DNA of 64,000 bases. It comes from Pseudomonadota bacterium (GTDB taxonomy: Bacteria; Pseudomonadota; Alphaproteobacteria; Dongiales; Dongiaceae). The position numbers and the translations under genes were made by a program. The notes under the pieces are model-generated. The model saw nothing but the letters and a program-made list of their open reading frames with translations. It was not told the DNA's origin and did no database searches. Position 1 is the first letter of the stretch. Every line of letters starts with the position of its first letter. Location: the NCBI GenBank assembly GCA_021792365.1, contig JAJYUT010000002.1, positions 186,001 to 250,000 of the forward strand, written 5' to 3'. Shown one piece after another: positions 27,841 through 38,522 of the stretch.

Positions 27841-28647
27841 CTACGCATGCCCGATCAGGATCTCCCGGACGAATTTCACCCCCGGATAGGCAAGCGTCAG
27901 CAGCAGGTAGCCGGTCAGGAGCCAACGCGCCGCCTTGCGTCCCCGCAGGCCGGTCCGATGATGCAGGACCAGCAGGACCAGGACCACCGCGAAGGCCAGG
28001 AACGACAACAGGATCTTGTGGGTCAGGACAAGCGCCTGGCCGACCGCCAGGAACTCGTTGGCGGCCCCGGTCGCCAGGGCCAGAAGCAGCAGGATCGCCG
28101 CCAGCTTGAGTAGTGCATTCTGCAGGCTTTCGGTCTCAGCCAAGGGCGGCAGCACGCGGCTCGCCCAGCTATCCGTCCTGGCCTTGAATGCCCGCTCCTC
28201 CAGCAACACGCCGCAGGCTGCCAGGGCGGACAGGGTCAAGGCGGCATAGGCCGCGATCGCCAGCAGGACATGGCCCGCGAACCACGCTCCCGGCGCGGCC
28301 GCGAGCGGCGGCTCCGCCTGGACAGCGGCGGCGATCCAGCCCAGCACGACCAACAAGATCGCATAGGGTCCGACCAGAGCCGCAAGGCGCAAGGCGGGCG
28401 GGTTCAGCACCACCGCGGCGGTGAAGACGACCAGGGTCGCCGCCACCGTGACATGCAGGCTGGCCGCGAGGCCGGAACGCCAGCCCGATTGCAGTTCCAT
28501 GATGGCGGGCAGCGAGCCTCCAATCAGGGCTGCGGCCAGCAGCAGCCAGCCGAGCGCGTTGCGCTCCAGCCGCCCGCGACCGGCGAGGATGGAAAGCGGA
28601 AGGAGCGCGAAGATGGCCGCGATCGCGGCAATCGGAAAGGTCGACAT
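27841..28647 (-). CDS. CcsA/YpjD-like cytochrome c assembly membrane protein
   Basis: 268 residues with about eight hydrophobic segments, beginning MSTFPIAAIAAIFALLPLS. The topology and sequences such as GHVLLAIAAYAALTLSALAA resemble the CcsA-domain protein YpjD. The tryptophan-rich WWD heme-handling motif is not evident, so a direct cytochrome c synthase role is unlikely. Two in-frame ATGs (28647, 28656) are possible. Divergent from ispDF with 59 bases between. Confidence 0.75.
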   Translation of the reverse strand: MSTFPIAAIAAIFALLPLSILAGRGRLERNALGWLLLAAALIGGSLPAIMELQSGWRSGLAASLHVTVAATLVVFTAAVVLNPPALRLAALVGPYAILLVVLGWIAAAVQAEPPLAAAPGAWFAGHVLLAIAAYAALTLSALAACGVLLEERAFKARTDSWASRVLPPLAETESLQNALLKLAAILLLLALATGAANEFLAVGQALVLTHKILLSFLAFAVVLVLLVLHHRTGLRGRKAARWLLTGYLLLTLAYPGVKFVREILIGHA

Positions 28648-28706
28648 GGCGCGCATTATCGTTAAACTGCCGGGCCTTGGCAAACGCGCCTCACGTCTTT
28701 CTGGAA

Positions 28707-29870
28707 ATGCCCTCACCTCGCACGTTCGTCCTCGTGGTCGCCGCCGGCAGCGGTCAGCGCTTTGGCGGCGATCTCCCGAAGCAGTATCAAGCGCTCGCCG
28801 GCAAGCCGATGCTGCGCCATAGCCTCCAGACCTTCGCCGCGCATGCCGGCATCGCGGGCATCCTGGTGGCGATCCATCCGGCGCAGCGCGACCTCTACAA
28901 TGCCGCGTCCGCCGGTATCGCCAAGCTGCTGCCGCCGGTCGATGGCGGCGCGACGCGCCAAGGCTCCGTGCTGAACGGCCTGGAGCGGTTGGCTGCCGAG
29001 CGGCCGGATTACGTATTGATCCACGATGCCGCGCGGCCGTTGATCGACGCCGGCACGATCAGCCGCACGATCGACGCGCTGGCGCAGCATCCGGCGCTGC
29101 TGGTCGCCGTCCCGGTGGTCGACACCATCAAGCGCGGCGCCGGGGAGCGCGTGGGCGATACGGTTGATCGGCGCGATCTGTGGCGGGCCCAGACGCCGCA
29201 GGCCTTCCATTTCCAGGTCATCCTGGACGCTCATCGCAAGGTGGCGGGGGGCGAATTGACCGATGACGCGGCGGTGGCGGAATCCGCCGGCGTTCCCGTC
29301 GCCTTTGTGATGGGATCGGAGCGTAACTTCAAAGTGACGACGCAGGACGATATGGAACGGGCGGAACGCATGATCGGCAGCCAGATGGAGTTCCGCACCG
29401 GCAACGGCTTCGACGTGCACCGGATCATTCCTGGCGACGGGGTCACCATGTGCGGCGTGCGCATCCCGTGCGACATGGCGCTGGAGGGGCATTCGGACGC
29501 CGATGTCGGGCTGCACGCCATCACGGACGCCATCCTAGGTGCGATCGGCGCCAAGGATATCGGCGCGCATTTTCCGCCCAGCGATCCCAAATGGCGCGGC
29601 GCGGAATCCTGGAAGTTCCTGGACCATGCCGCCAAGCTGGTGGCGGAGCGCGGAGGCCGCGTCGCCCATTGCGACGTCACCATCATCTGCGAGCGGCCAA
29701 AGGTGGGCCCGCATCGCGATGCCATGGTGGCGCGTGTGGCCGAGATCTTGAAAATCGCGCCCGATCGGGTCAGCGTGAAAGCGACGACGACGGAGAAGCT
29801 CGGCTTCACCGGCCGGGGCGAAGGCATTGCCGCGCAGGCGACGGCAACGGTCGCGCTGCCGGTAAGTTGA
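28707..29870 (+). CDS. ispDF: Bifunctional IspD/IspF (MEP isoprenoid pathway)
   Basis: 387-residue fusion of 2-C-methylerythritol 4-phosphate cytidylyltransferase and 2-C-methylerythritol 2,4-cyclodiphosphate synthase. The IspD half has the CTP loop VAAGSGQRFGGDLPKQY (residues about 9-25), IHDAARP and the linker NFKVTTQDD. The IspF half starts at GNGFDVHRI (metal D and H), then DIGAHFPPSD and the C-terminal TTTEKLGFTGRGEGI. The fused form is widespread in alphaproteobacteria. ATG at 28707 begins MPSPRTFVLVVAAG; an upstream TTG at 28677 is less likely. Confidence 0.95.
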   Translation: MPSPRTFVLVVAAGSGQRFGGDLPKQYQALAGKPMLRHSLQTFAAHAGIAGILVAIHPAQRDLYNAASAGIAKLLPPVDGGATRQGSVLNGLERLAAERPDYVLIHDAARPLIDAGTISRTIDALAQHPALLVAVPVVDTIKRGAGERVGDTVDRRDLWRAQTPQAFHFQVILDAHRKVAGGELTDDAAVAESAGVPVAFVMGSERNFKVTTQDDMERAERMIGSQMEFRTGNGFDVHRIIPGDGVTMCGVRIPCDMALEGHSDADVGLHAITDAILGAIGAKDIGAHFPPSDPKWRGAESWKFLDHAAKLVAERGGRVAHCDVTIICERPKVGPHRDAMVARVAEILKIAPDRVSVKATTTEKLGFTGRGEGIAAQATATVALPVS

Positions 29871-30036
29871 TACATTTGTCGCCAAAGTAAACGCCTCTTT
29901 CTTCCTTGTGGGGAAATGCGGAGGCTTAGCGAGGCCCAGCCGAGCTTAGCCGAGCTGGATAGGGGTAGCGCGCCGTCGGGCACGCATCGCGTCAGCAATC
30001 TTCGACAGCACTGCGCCGCATCGCCCCATCCCGACC

Positions 30037-30056
30037 TTCCCCCCGAACAGGGGGAA
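30037..30056 (+). repeat. Perfect hairpin in the ispDF-pncC spacer
   Basis: TTCCCCC (30037-30043) and GGGGGAA (30050-30056) form a 7-bp stem with a 6-base loop, just before the pncC-type gene. There is no T-run, so it is not a standard terminator. It resembles the C/G-run element before tatD. The rest of the 203-base spacer shows nothing clear. Confidence 0.4.
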
Positions 30057-30073
30057 AGCGGTTCAGTGTTTGG

Positions 30074-30553
30074 ATGGATGAGGAATTGATGGACGCGGCT
30101 CAACTCATCGATCTCTATCGCGCCAGGAATCTGCGCATCGCGACGGCGGAATCCTGTACGGGCGGGATGATCGCGGCGGCGATTACGGACATCCCAGGCT
30201 CGTCGGACGTATTCGAGCGCGGCTTCGTGACCTATTCCAACGAGGCCAAGTCCCAGCTTGGTGTCCCGGCTGACCTGATCGCGCAGCACGGCGCCGTCAG
30301 CGTGCATGTGGCTCGGGAGATGGCGAACGGCGCGCTCAAGCATTCCAGGGCGGATGTCGCGGTGGCCGTGACCGGCATCGCAGGCCCCGGCGGCGGCTCC
30401 GATGCCAAGCCTGTCGGGCTGGTCTATCTCGCGGTCGCGCGGCGCGGCGCCGATCCGGCGATCGAACGCCATCAGTTCCACGGCGACCGTGCGGCGATCC
30501 GCCAGGCGACCGTCGGGCGCGCCTTGGAGATGTTGGGCGAGGCGGTGGCCTAG
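30074..30553 (+). CDS. pncC: CinA C-terminal family nicotinamide-nucleotide amidase
   Basis: 159 residues, the stand-alone CinA C-terminal domain. Family motifs: TAESCTGGMIAAAIT near residues 26-40, FVTYSNEAKSQLGV, and VTGIAGPGGGS. It deamidates NMN to NaMN, recycling pyridine nucleotides. ATG at 30074; a second in-frame ATG at 30089 has a closer GAGGA. The stop shares the palindrome CTAG with the opposing gene. Confidence 0.88.
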   Translation: MDEELMDAAQLIDLYRARNLRIATAESCTGGMIAAAITDIPGSSDVFERGFVTYSNEAKSQLGVPADLIAQHGAVSVHVAREMANGALKHSRADVAVAVTGIAGPGGGSDAKPVGLVYLAVARRGADPAIERHQFHGDRAAIRQATVGRALEMLGEAVA

Positions 30554-31440
30554 CGCACCAGCGGTAGATAGAGATCGAGTGCGGAGGCCGGCAGATCGCC
30601 GCGGATGATGTCGAATATTTCTCGCATCTTGGATCGGGTGCGGCCCGCCAAGGCCGAGAGGGACACGTCGCTCTCGCGGTTGGCAACTCGGTTGATCAGA
30701 GCGAAACTCTCTTCACTATAGCGACTCTTCCGCCACCTTTCCTGCTCGCTGGCGGCACCGCCCCGCGCCCTCTTGACGGCGAATTCCGCCTCGCTCTTGG
30801 TAACGTAGTGGTGGAGGCGGATCGGTCCGCGGACTATGCGGGTCGCCTTCCCGGCATGCTCCTTGCTCGCCTCCAGGGGCGATCCGTCGGAGAAAACATA
30901 GCGCCCGCTGTTGATCGCCACGTTGTGGACGCCTGGCCGTGCAATCCGCCGCACGCGCGCGATGGATTTGAAGAAGTGGCATCCCTTGGCAAGGGCCGGC
31001 TCGCGCCGCGCGAACCTCGACGTCACCAGGTCCGGTCGATACGCGATCTCATCGCTCGATCCGAATATCCGCTGATTGATTCCGATTGCCGAGATGTCCG
31101 CCGGCATCGCGCGTACTAGATCGCGCAGCAGGCGGTCGTCGGCGCCGAACAGGAATTCGTCCAGGTCGATGAAGGCGACGAACTCCGCTCGTCCGCGTAG
31201 CCACCCCAAGGCGTCGGTATAGGCGGTAATCTGCGGCGATTGACCGGCGACCGTGGGATGACGGACGACTGATACCGGGTACTTGGCCGCGATCGCGGCC
31301 AAGATAGCCGGTGAGTCATCAGTGCTATCGTTGTCGTAGAGGCGGATGTGATCCACGCCCGCATTCAGGTGGAATGCGATCCATTCGAGCAGGTATGGTG
31401 CTTCGTCTTTCTGTATGGCACAGATCGCGATGGTGTCCAT
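30550..31440 (-). CDS. Glycosyltransferase family 2-like protein
   Basis: 296 residues. N-terminus AICAIQKDEAPYLLEWIAFH, then YDNDSTDDS and the DxD-like FIDLDEFLF, matching the GT-A fold subgroup often annotated as family 2 or GT92-like. No membrane segment. No other surface-sugar genes are adjacent, so acceptor and donor are unknown. ATG at 31440 chosen because the 16 residues before it in the frame are atypical. Convergent with pncC; the two stop codons share bases 30550-30553. Confidence 0.8.
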   Translation of the reverse strand: MDTIAICAIQKDEAPYLLEWIAFHLNAGVDHIRLYDNDSTDDSPAILAAIAAKYPVSVVRHPTVAGQSPQITAYTDALGWLRGRAEFVAFIDLDEFLFGADDRLLRDLVRAMPADISAIGINQRIFGSSDEIAYRPDLVTSRFARREPALAKGCHFFKSIARVRRIARPGVHNVAINSGRYVFSDGSPLEASKEHAGKATRIVRGPIRLHHYVTKSEAEFAVKRARGGAASEQERWRKSRYSEESFALINRVANRESDVSLSALAGRTRSKMREIFDIIRGDLPASALDLYLPLVR

Positions 31441-31481
31441 GTTCGCCGAGCGGCAATCCCCAAGTGATAATAGTAAACACC

Positions 31482-32354
31482 ATGTCAACTTATGAGAGCA
31501 AGGCCGGACAAGATGTGTCGGCCGCGCCGCGGGGCTTAATCGGTCCAGAAACCAGAATTCTCGGCATCGATTTCAGCGGCGCCGGCGATGCCGGCCGCAA
31601 AGTCTGGATTGCCGAGGGGCGCTTGACGGATGCCGGCGCGTTTGAGTTGGAGCGCTGCGTGCCGGCGATCGAACTTCCGGGCGGGGGCGTACAACCTGAG
31701 CAAGCAATTCCCGCCGTCGCGCGCCACCTGGCGCGCCTGACCGACGCGCGCATCGGCTGCGACTTCCCGTTCAGCCTGCCGCGCGACCTGATCACCGCAC
31801 GGACGTGGAGAAGCTTCGCGCTGCGCTATGCGGCTGAGTTCGCTGACGCCGAAACATTCCGTTCGATCATGCGATCGCGACACAACAGGATCGAGCACAA
31901 GCGCGTCACCGACCGGATCGCGAGCACGCCATTCAACGCGTATAACCTGCGGGTGTACCGGCAGACCTGGTGGGGCATCGCGGGCGTCCTAAGTCCCCTG
32001 GTCCGGGCGGGCCGCGCCATCGTCCGACCGCAGCAGAAGCTTGTCGCGCGCATCCCCATCCTGATCGAGATCTGCCCGGCCTGCACCCTGAAATCGATCG
32101 GCCTTTATCCACCCTATAAGGGCAGGGAGGCCGCGCACAGGAACGCCCGTAAGCGCATCCTGGACCATTTCATCGATCGCGGTGCGCTGGTGCCGCCGCC
32201 GAAGTGCATGCGGCAACTCCTGCTCGACAACCAGGGTGGCGACGCCCTCGATGCCGTCATCGGCGCAATCGCGACGGCGCAGGCTGACCTCGCCAAGGAG
32301 CCGGACGCGTACGAACGTCTTGAAGGACGGGTTTATTTCGAGATCGGTGTATAG
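31482..32354 (+). CDS. DUF429-family protein
   Basis: 290 residues with an RNase H-like start (ILGIDFSGAGDAGRKVWIA) and later GCDFPFSLP, EICPACTLKSIGL and GDALDAVIGAIATA, characteristic of DUF429 predicted nucleases. Molecular role not established. ATG at 31482 starts 41 bases from the divergent glycosyltransferase in an AT-rich spacer. Its 3' end overlaps the opposing COQ10-like gene by 22 bases. Confidence 0.8.
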   Translation: MSTYESKAGQDVSAAPRGLIGPETRILGIDFSGAGDAGRKVWIAEGRLTDAGAFELERCVPAIELPGGGVQPEQAIPAVARHLARLTDARIGCDFPFSLPRDLITARTWRSFALRYAAEFADAETFRSIMRSRHNRIEHKRVTDRIASTPFNAYNLRVYRQTWWGIAGVLSPLVRAGRAIVRPQQKLVARIPILIEICPACTLKSIGLYPPYKGREAAHRNARKRILDHFIDRGALVPPPKCMRQLLLDNQGGDALDAVIGAIATAQADLAKEPDAYERLEGRVYFEIGV

Positions 32355-32791
32355 AGCTGATAAGCCCGGGCCTCGAACGCGGCAACCATGCGGCGCACGG
32401 CCTCGTGAAACAGCACGCCGATCAGCTTCTGCAGCATGACCGAGCTGAACTCGAACTCGAGATAGAAATCGATCTGGCAGGTGCCGGCCGATGTCGGCGT
32501 GAAGGTCCAGTGGTTCTTGAGATGCTTGAACGGCCCCTGGATGTATTCGACATCGATCCTGCGGTTCTGCCGGTCGACATCGACGCGGCTGGTGAAACGC
32601 TCCCGCACCATCTTGAAGCCGATCATGAGGTCGGCAATCATGGTCTCGCCGGTCTCGGTCTTCTGGCGGTCGCGGACGCGCGCGCCGGTGCACCAGGGCA
32701 GGAACTCGGGATATTTCGCGACCTCTGCGACCAGCTCGAAGATTTGGTCCGGCGTGAAGGGCAGGATCTTCTGTTCGGTGTGAACTTTCAT
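32333..32791 (-). CDS. COQ10/RatA-type START-domain protein
   Basis: 152 residues of the polyketide cyclase/START fold: [33 protein letters not shown] is typical, with [14 protein letters not shown] later (short parts quoted from the same region). In mitochondria and alphaproteobacteria this type binds coenzyme Q; in enterobacteria a relative is called RatA. Starts with a 4-bp overlap of lipA, so it is in the lipA transcript. Confidence 0.85.
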   Translation of the reverse strand: MKVHTEQKILPFTPDQIFELVAEVAKYPEFLPWCTGARVRDRQKTETGETMIADLMIGFKMVRERFTSRVDVDRQNRRIDVEYIQGPFKHLKNHWTFTPTSAGTCQIDFYLEFEFSSVMLQKLIGVLFHEAVRRMVAAFEARAYQLYTPISK

Positions 32792-33789
32792 TCCGCAGGC
32801 GGGCTCGTCGATTCCTGAGGCAGTGCTTCGGACGGTGCCTCGGACGGTGCCTGGGCCTGTGCTTGGACTTCCCGCGCCGCGCGCAGCCGAGCAAAATCCT
32901 CGCCTGCGTGATGCGACGAGCGGGTCAGGGGCGAAGCGGAAACCAGCAGGAAGCCCTTCCCTAGTGCCTGACGCTTGAACATCTCGAACTCGTCCGGCGG
33001 CACGAAACGCGCCACGGCGTGATGCTTCTTGGTCGGCTGCAGGTATTGCCCGATGGTGAGGAAGTCGACATCGGCGGCGCGCAGGTCGTCCATGACCTGG
33101 AAGACCTCGCCTTGCTCTTCGCCGAGCCCGACCATCATGCCCGACTTGGTGAACATCATGGGGTCGATCTCCTTCACCTGCTGGAGCAGGCGAAGCGAGG
33201 TGAAGTAGCGCGCGCCCGGCCGCACCGAGCGATAGAGCCGCGGCACCGTCTCCATGTTGTGATTGAAGACATCGGGGCGCGCCTCGACCACCTTCGCCAC
33301 GGCGCCGGGCTTGTTGATGAAGTCGGGGGTCAGCACCTCGATCGTGGTGCCGGGCGAGACGGCGCGGATGCGGCGGATCACCTGCGCAAAATGCCCGGCG
33401 CCGCCGTCGTCGAGATCGTCGCGGTCGACCGATGTCACGACCACATGCTTGAGGCCGAGCTTCGCACAGGCCTCCGCCACGTGATCCGGCTCATGCGGGT
33501 CAAGCTGGTCCGGCCGGCCGGTCGCGACATTGCAGAAGGCGCAGCCGCGGGTGCAGACCGAGCCGAGGATCATAAAGGTCGCGTGCTTCTGTTGCCAGCA
33601 CTCGCCGATATTCGGGCAGGCGGCCTCTTCGCACACGGTGTGCAGGTTGTATTTGCGGACCAGCGCCTTGGTCTCGGCGTATTCGTTGCTGGTCGGCGCC
33701 TTGACCCGGATCCAGTCCGGCTTGCGCTGCACCGGGCTGTCCGGCCGGTGCGCCTTCTCCGGGTGGCGTAGCTTCAGTTCGGTCGTCAT
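32788..33789 (-). CDS. lipA: Lipoyl synthase
   Basis: Radical-SAM enzyme inserting sulfur at C6 and C8 of octanoyl groups. 333 residues. Auxiliary cluster cysteines: [12 protein letters not shown]. Radical-SAM motif: CTRGCAFC. The C-terminal conserved region includes [13 protein letters not shown]. The last 30 residues are a low-complexity Ala/Pro/Glu/Gln tail (APSEAPSEA) coded by a perfect tandem 12-bp repeat at 32829-32852. Seven bases after lpdA, fitting supply of lipoate to PdhB and PdhC. Confidence 0.96.
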   Translation of the reverse strand: MTTELKLRHPEKAHRPDSPVQRKPDWIRVKAPTSNEYAETKALVRKYNLHTVCEEAACPNIGECWQQKHATFMILGSVCTRGCAFCNVATGRPDQLDPHEPDHVAEACAKLGLKHVVVTSVDRDDLDDGGAGHFAQVIRRIRAVSPGTTIEVLTPDFINKPGAVAKVVEARPDVFNHNMETVPRLYRSVRPGARYFTSLRLLQQVKEIDPMMFTKSGMMVGLGEEQGEVFQVMDDLRAADVDFLTIGQYLQPTKKHHAVARFVPPDEFEMFKRQALGKGFLLVSASPLTRSSHHAGEDFARLRAAREVQAQAQAPSEAPSEALPQESTSPPAE

Positions 33790-33796
33790 GGCGTTC

Positions 33797-35197
33797 CTAG
33801 ATATGGATCACTCGTCCATAGGCTGCCAGCACCGCCTCGTGCATCATTTCCGACAGGGTCGGATGCGGGAAGACTGTGTGCATCAGCTCGGCCTCGGTCG
33901 TCTCCATCGTCTTGGCGATGGTATAACCCTGAATCAGTTCCGTCACCTCCGCCCCGATCATATGTGCCCCGAGCAATTCGCCGGTCTTGGCGTCGAACAC
34001 GGTTTTGACCAGGCCTTCCGGCTCGCCGAGGGCGATCGCCTTGCCATTGCCGATGAAGGGGAACTTGCCCACCCTGACTTCGTAGCCCTTGTCCTTGGCG
34101 GCCTGCTCGGTGAGACCGACGCTCGCCACCTGCGGCATGCAATAGGTGCACCCGGGGATGTTGCGCACGTCCATCGGGTGCACCCCTTTGATGCCGGCGA
34201 TCTTCTCCACGCAGATCACGCCCTCGTGGCTCGCCTTGTGCGCCAGCCAGGGCGGGCCGGCCAGGTCGCCGATCGCGTAGATTCCGGGCTCGCCCGTCGC
34301 GCCATAGCCGTCAACAACCACGTGAGCCTTCTCGACCTTCACCTTGGTGCGTTCGAGGCCCAGGTTCTCCACATTGCCGACGATGCCGATTGCCAGGATC
34401 ACGCGGTCGACGGTGATGTCCTGTGACTTGCCGCCGGCCTCGACGGTCGCGGTCACGTTGTCAGCGCCCTTCTTGAGCGCCTTCACCGTGGCGGAGGTCA
34501 GGATCTTCATGCCCTGCTTCTCGAACGCCTTCTTCGCAAAGGCGGAGATCTCGGCATCCTCGACCGGCAGGACGCGGTCGAGCACCTCCACCACCGTCAC
34601 CTCGGCGCCGAGCGTGCGATAGAAGCTCGCGAACTCGATCCCGATGGCGCCGCTGCCCACCACCAGCAGCGACTTGGGCATGGTCGGCGGCACCATCGCT
34701 TCCTTGTACGTCCAGACCAGCTTGCCATCGGGCTCCAACCCGGGAAGCGCGCGCGCCCGCGCGCCGGTCGCCAGGATGATGTGCTTGGCGGTGAGGTCGG
34801 CCACCGGCTTGCCGTCCTTTTCGACCTTCAGCTTGCCGGGGCCATTCAGGCGGCCATGGCCATCGAACACCTCGACCTTGTTCTTCTTGAGCAGGTGCTT
34901 CACGCCGTTCGAGAGCTGGTTCGCGATCTTGCGCGAGCGATCCACCACCTTCTTCAGGTCGAATGTCACGTTGCTGGCGCTGAAGCCGTAGGCGTCGGCG
35001 TGCTTCAACAAGTGGCCAACCTCCGCCGAGCGCAGCAGCGCCTTGGTCGGGATGCAGCCCCAGTTCAGGCAGATGCCGCCGAGATGCTCGCGCTCCACGC
35101 AGGCGGTCTTCATGCCGAGTTGCGCGGCGCGGATCGCGGTCACGTAGCCGCCAGGCCCGCCGCCCACCACGATCACGTCGAAATTGGTATCGGTCAT
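33797..35197 (-). CDS. lpdA: Dihydrolipoamide dehydrogenase (E3)
   Basis: FAD enzyme reoxidising dihydrolipoyl groups with NAD+. 466 residues. FAD site [19 protein letters not shown], redox disulfide [16 protein letters not shown] site [12 protein letters not shown], and the C-terminal His-Pro motif [20 protein letters not shown] at 35197 ([13 protein letters not shown]) chosen over upstream options. It closes the PDH operon. Confidence 0.96.
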   Translation of the reverse strand: MTDTNFDVIVVGGGPGGYVTAIRAAQLGMKTACVEREHLGGICLNWGCIPTKALLRSAEVGHLLKHADAYGFSASNVTFDLKKVVDRSRKIANQLSNGVKHLLKKNKVEVFDGHGRLNGPGKLKVEKDGKPVADLTAKHIILATGARARALPGLEPDGKLVWTYKEAMVPPTMPKSLLVVGSGAIGIEFASFYRTLGAEVTVVEVLDRVLPVEDAEISAFAKKAFEKQGMKILTSATVKALKKGADNVTATVEAGGKSQDITVDRVILAIGIVGNVENLGLERTKVKVEKAHVVVDGYGATGEPGIYAIGDLAGPPWLAHKASHEGVICVEKIAGIKGVHPMDVRNIPGCTYCMPQVASVGLTEQAAKDKGYEVRVGKFPFIGNGKAIALGEPEGLVKTVFDAKTGELLGAHMIGAEVTELIQGYTIAKTMETTEAELMHTVFPHPTLSEMMHEAVLAAYGRVIHI

Positions 35198-35202
35198 GGC
35201 CA

Positions 35203-35409
35203 TCATCCGCCGTTGATCGTCATTGCCTTCGCAAACTGTCTCCAGTTCATTCTGATGGTCTTGACGCTCTTGTGCGCTGGGCGCCACTCAACGCCCCCTT
35301 TGCTCACCATCAAAGTACCCAGAACCCCACCGTCGTTCTTAACATGAAATGTCACGTCCTTATTCAGGACATCCCGTACGTGGGCTTCCATCTTCACTTG
35401 GTGTGCCAT
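35203..35409 (-). CDS. Small uncharacterised protein in the PDH operon
   Basis: 68 residues, basic, no membrane segment. Contains VKNDGGVLGTLMVSKGGVEWRP. A ribosome site (GGGAGG) directly precedes the ATG, and the gene is in line with pdhC and lpdA (5 bases before the lpdA ATG). Its codon use is less GC-rich than its neighbours. Function unknown. Confidence 0.65.
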   Translation of the reverse strand: MAHQVKMEAHVRDVLNKDVTFHVKNDGGVLGTLMVSKGGVEWRPAHKSVKTIRMNWRQFAKAMTINGG

Positions 35410-35438
35410 GCCCTCCCCCCTTTGCTAAAAATCGAGAC

Positions 35439-35780
35439 TCACTGACTGCCCGCCTTACTTCGGGCGCGTTCCTGACATTGGACGAAATGCGGCCGCATCT
35501 TCTCGGCGGCGGGCTCCTGCTCCGGGTTGTTGGCGAAGGCGATGATCTCCTCGGCGCTGAGGAAGCTCACCACCGCCTGGCTGGTGCAGGCGCAATACTT
35601 GCCCAGGACCTGGCGCGCCTCGGGATTATCGGGATCGAGGTCGGCGGCGCGCCATTCCGCCTCGAGCGCCACCTCGCAGCGCTGCGTGAAGTAGTCGAAG
35701 AACTGCTTCTCCAGCGGCTCGTTCGCGGCGGCCGGCGCCATGCAGAACATGGTGAGAGCGAGGGCCAGGGTGCGGCGCAT
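35439..35780 (-). CDS. Small exported cysteine-containing protein
   Basis: 113 residues. Signal peptide RRTLALALTMFCMAPAAA with cleavage after AAA or AAN. The mature part has four cysteines (QRCE, KYCACTS, VQCQ), suggesting two disulfides or a metal or heme-binding role; KYCACTS is not a CXXCH heme motif. Lies six bases after pdhC on the same strand. Unknown function. Confidence 0.65.
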   Translation of the reverse strand: MRRTLALALTMFCMAPAAANEPLEKQFFDYFTQRCEVALEAEWRAADLDPDNPEARQVLGKYCACTSQAVVSFLSAEEIIAFANNPEQEPAAEKMRPHFVQCQERARSKAGSQ

Positions 35781-35786
35781 CGGCCC

Positions 35787-37127
35787 TCACACCAGCATCG
35801 CCAGCGGGTTCTCGATCAGCTTTTTGAGCGCGCTCATGAACTCGGCGCCGATCGCGCCATCCACCACGCGGTGATCGAGGGATAGGGTGCAGCTCATCAC
35901 CGTCGCCACCGCGAGTTGCCCGTTCTTCACCACCGGGCGCTGCTCGCCGGCGCCGACCGCCAGGATGCAGCCCTGCGGCGGGTTTATGATGGCGGCGAAG
36001 TCCTTGATGCCGAACATGCCGAGATTGGAGAGCGAGAAGCCGCCGCCGGTATATTCCTCCGGCTTCAGCTTGCCCTCCTTGGCGCGCGCGGCGAGGCCCT
36101 TCATCTCGTTGGAGATCTCGGACAGGCGCTTGTCCTCGGCCCTGCGGATGATGGGCGTGATGAGGCCGTTCGGGATTGCGACCGCGATGGAGATGTCGGA
36201 GGTCTTGTACATCTTCACGCCCTCGTCGCTCCACGAGGCGTTGGCGGCCGGCACCTGCTTCAAGGCGACGGCGCAGGCCTTGATGATGAAATCGTTGACC
36301 GACAGCTTGAAGGCGCCGGCGCCCTCTTTCGGCGCACCGGCGTTGATCTCCTCGCGCGCCTTCAGCAGCCGGTCGATCTCGCAATCCACCGTCAGGTAGA
36401 AGTGCGGGACGAACTGCTTGGATTCCTGCAATCGGCGCGCGATGGTCTTGCGCATCATGCTGTGCGGGTGAAGCTCGAAGTCCGGCTCGCCGAAAGCCGG
36501 CGTGCCCGGCACCGCGGGCGCGGTCAGCGGCGCCTTGGCGGCACCCGGTGCAGGCGCGGCCTTCGCCGCCCCGCTTGCGGCGGCCTTCTCGATGTCCGAT
36601 TTCACGATCCTGCCATGCGGGCCGGAGCCGATGACGCGCGAGAGGTCCAGCCCATGCTGCTGCGCGAGGCGCTTGGCGAGCGGGCTGGCGAAGATGCGCT
36701 CGCCCGTCGCCGCCGGCGCAGACGCGGGCTTTGCAGGCGGCGCGGGAGCCGCAGCGGGCGCGGCCGGCTGTTTTGGCGCTTCGGCCCTGGCGGGCGCGGC
36801 TTCCGGTTTAGGCTCCGGCGCGGCGGGTGGCGCCGCGGGTGTCGGCGCCTTGCCATCACCGGCCTTGATATCGGCCGGGCTCTCGCCCTCCTCCAGCAGG
36901 ACGGCGATGACGTCATTGACCTTCACGCCCTGCGCGCCTTCCGGGACCAGGATCTTGCCAAGCTTGCCTTCCTCGACCGCCTCCACCTCCATGGTGGCCT
37001 TGTCGGTCTCGATCTCGGCAATCACGTCGCCCGACTTGACCGCGTCGCCTTCCTTCTTCAGCCAGCGCGCGAGGTTGCCCTCGGTCATGGTGGGCGAGAG
37101 GGCGGGCATCAGGATGTTGATCGGCAT
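35787..37127 (-). CDS. pdhC: Pyruvate dehydrogenase E2 (dihydrolipoamide acetyltransferase)
   Basis: 446 residues. One N-terminal lipoyl domain with the lipoylated lysine in [12 protein letters not shown] (residue about 43), an Ala/Pro linker (90-140), an E3-binding domain ([16 protein letters not shown]), a second Ala/Pro linker, and the catalytic domain ending [17 protein letters not shown] with the active-site His and Asp. Core of the complex that transfers acetyl to CoA. Twelve bases after pdhB. Confidence 0.96.
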   Translation of the reverse strand: MPINILMPALSPTMTEGNLARWLKKEGDAVKSGDVIAEIETDKATMEVEAVEEGKLGKILVPEGAQGVKVNDVIAVLLEEGESPADIKAGDGKAPTPAAPPAAPEPKPEAAPARAEAPKQPAAPAAAPAPPAKPASAPAATGERIFASPLAKRLAQQHGLDLSRVIGSGPHGRIVKSDIEKAAASGAAKAAPAPGAAKAPLTAPAVPGTPAFGEPDFELHPHSMMRKTIARRLQESKQFVPHFYLTVDCEIDRLLKAREEINAGAPKEGAGAFKLSVNDFIIKACAVALKQVPAANASWSDEGVKMYKTSDISIAVAIPNGLITPIIRRAEDKRLSEISNEMKGLAARAKEGKLKPEEYTGGGFSLSNLGMFGIKDFAAIINPPQGCILAVGAGEQRPVVKNGQLAVATVMSCTLSLDHRVVDGAIGAEFMSALKKLIENPLAMLV

Positions 37128-37139
37128 GGCCCGGCCTCC

Positions 37140-38507
<1,368 letters not shown>

Positions 38508-38522
38508 GTTCGCCTCCCTTCC

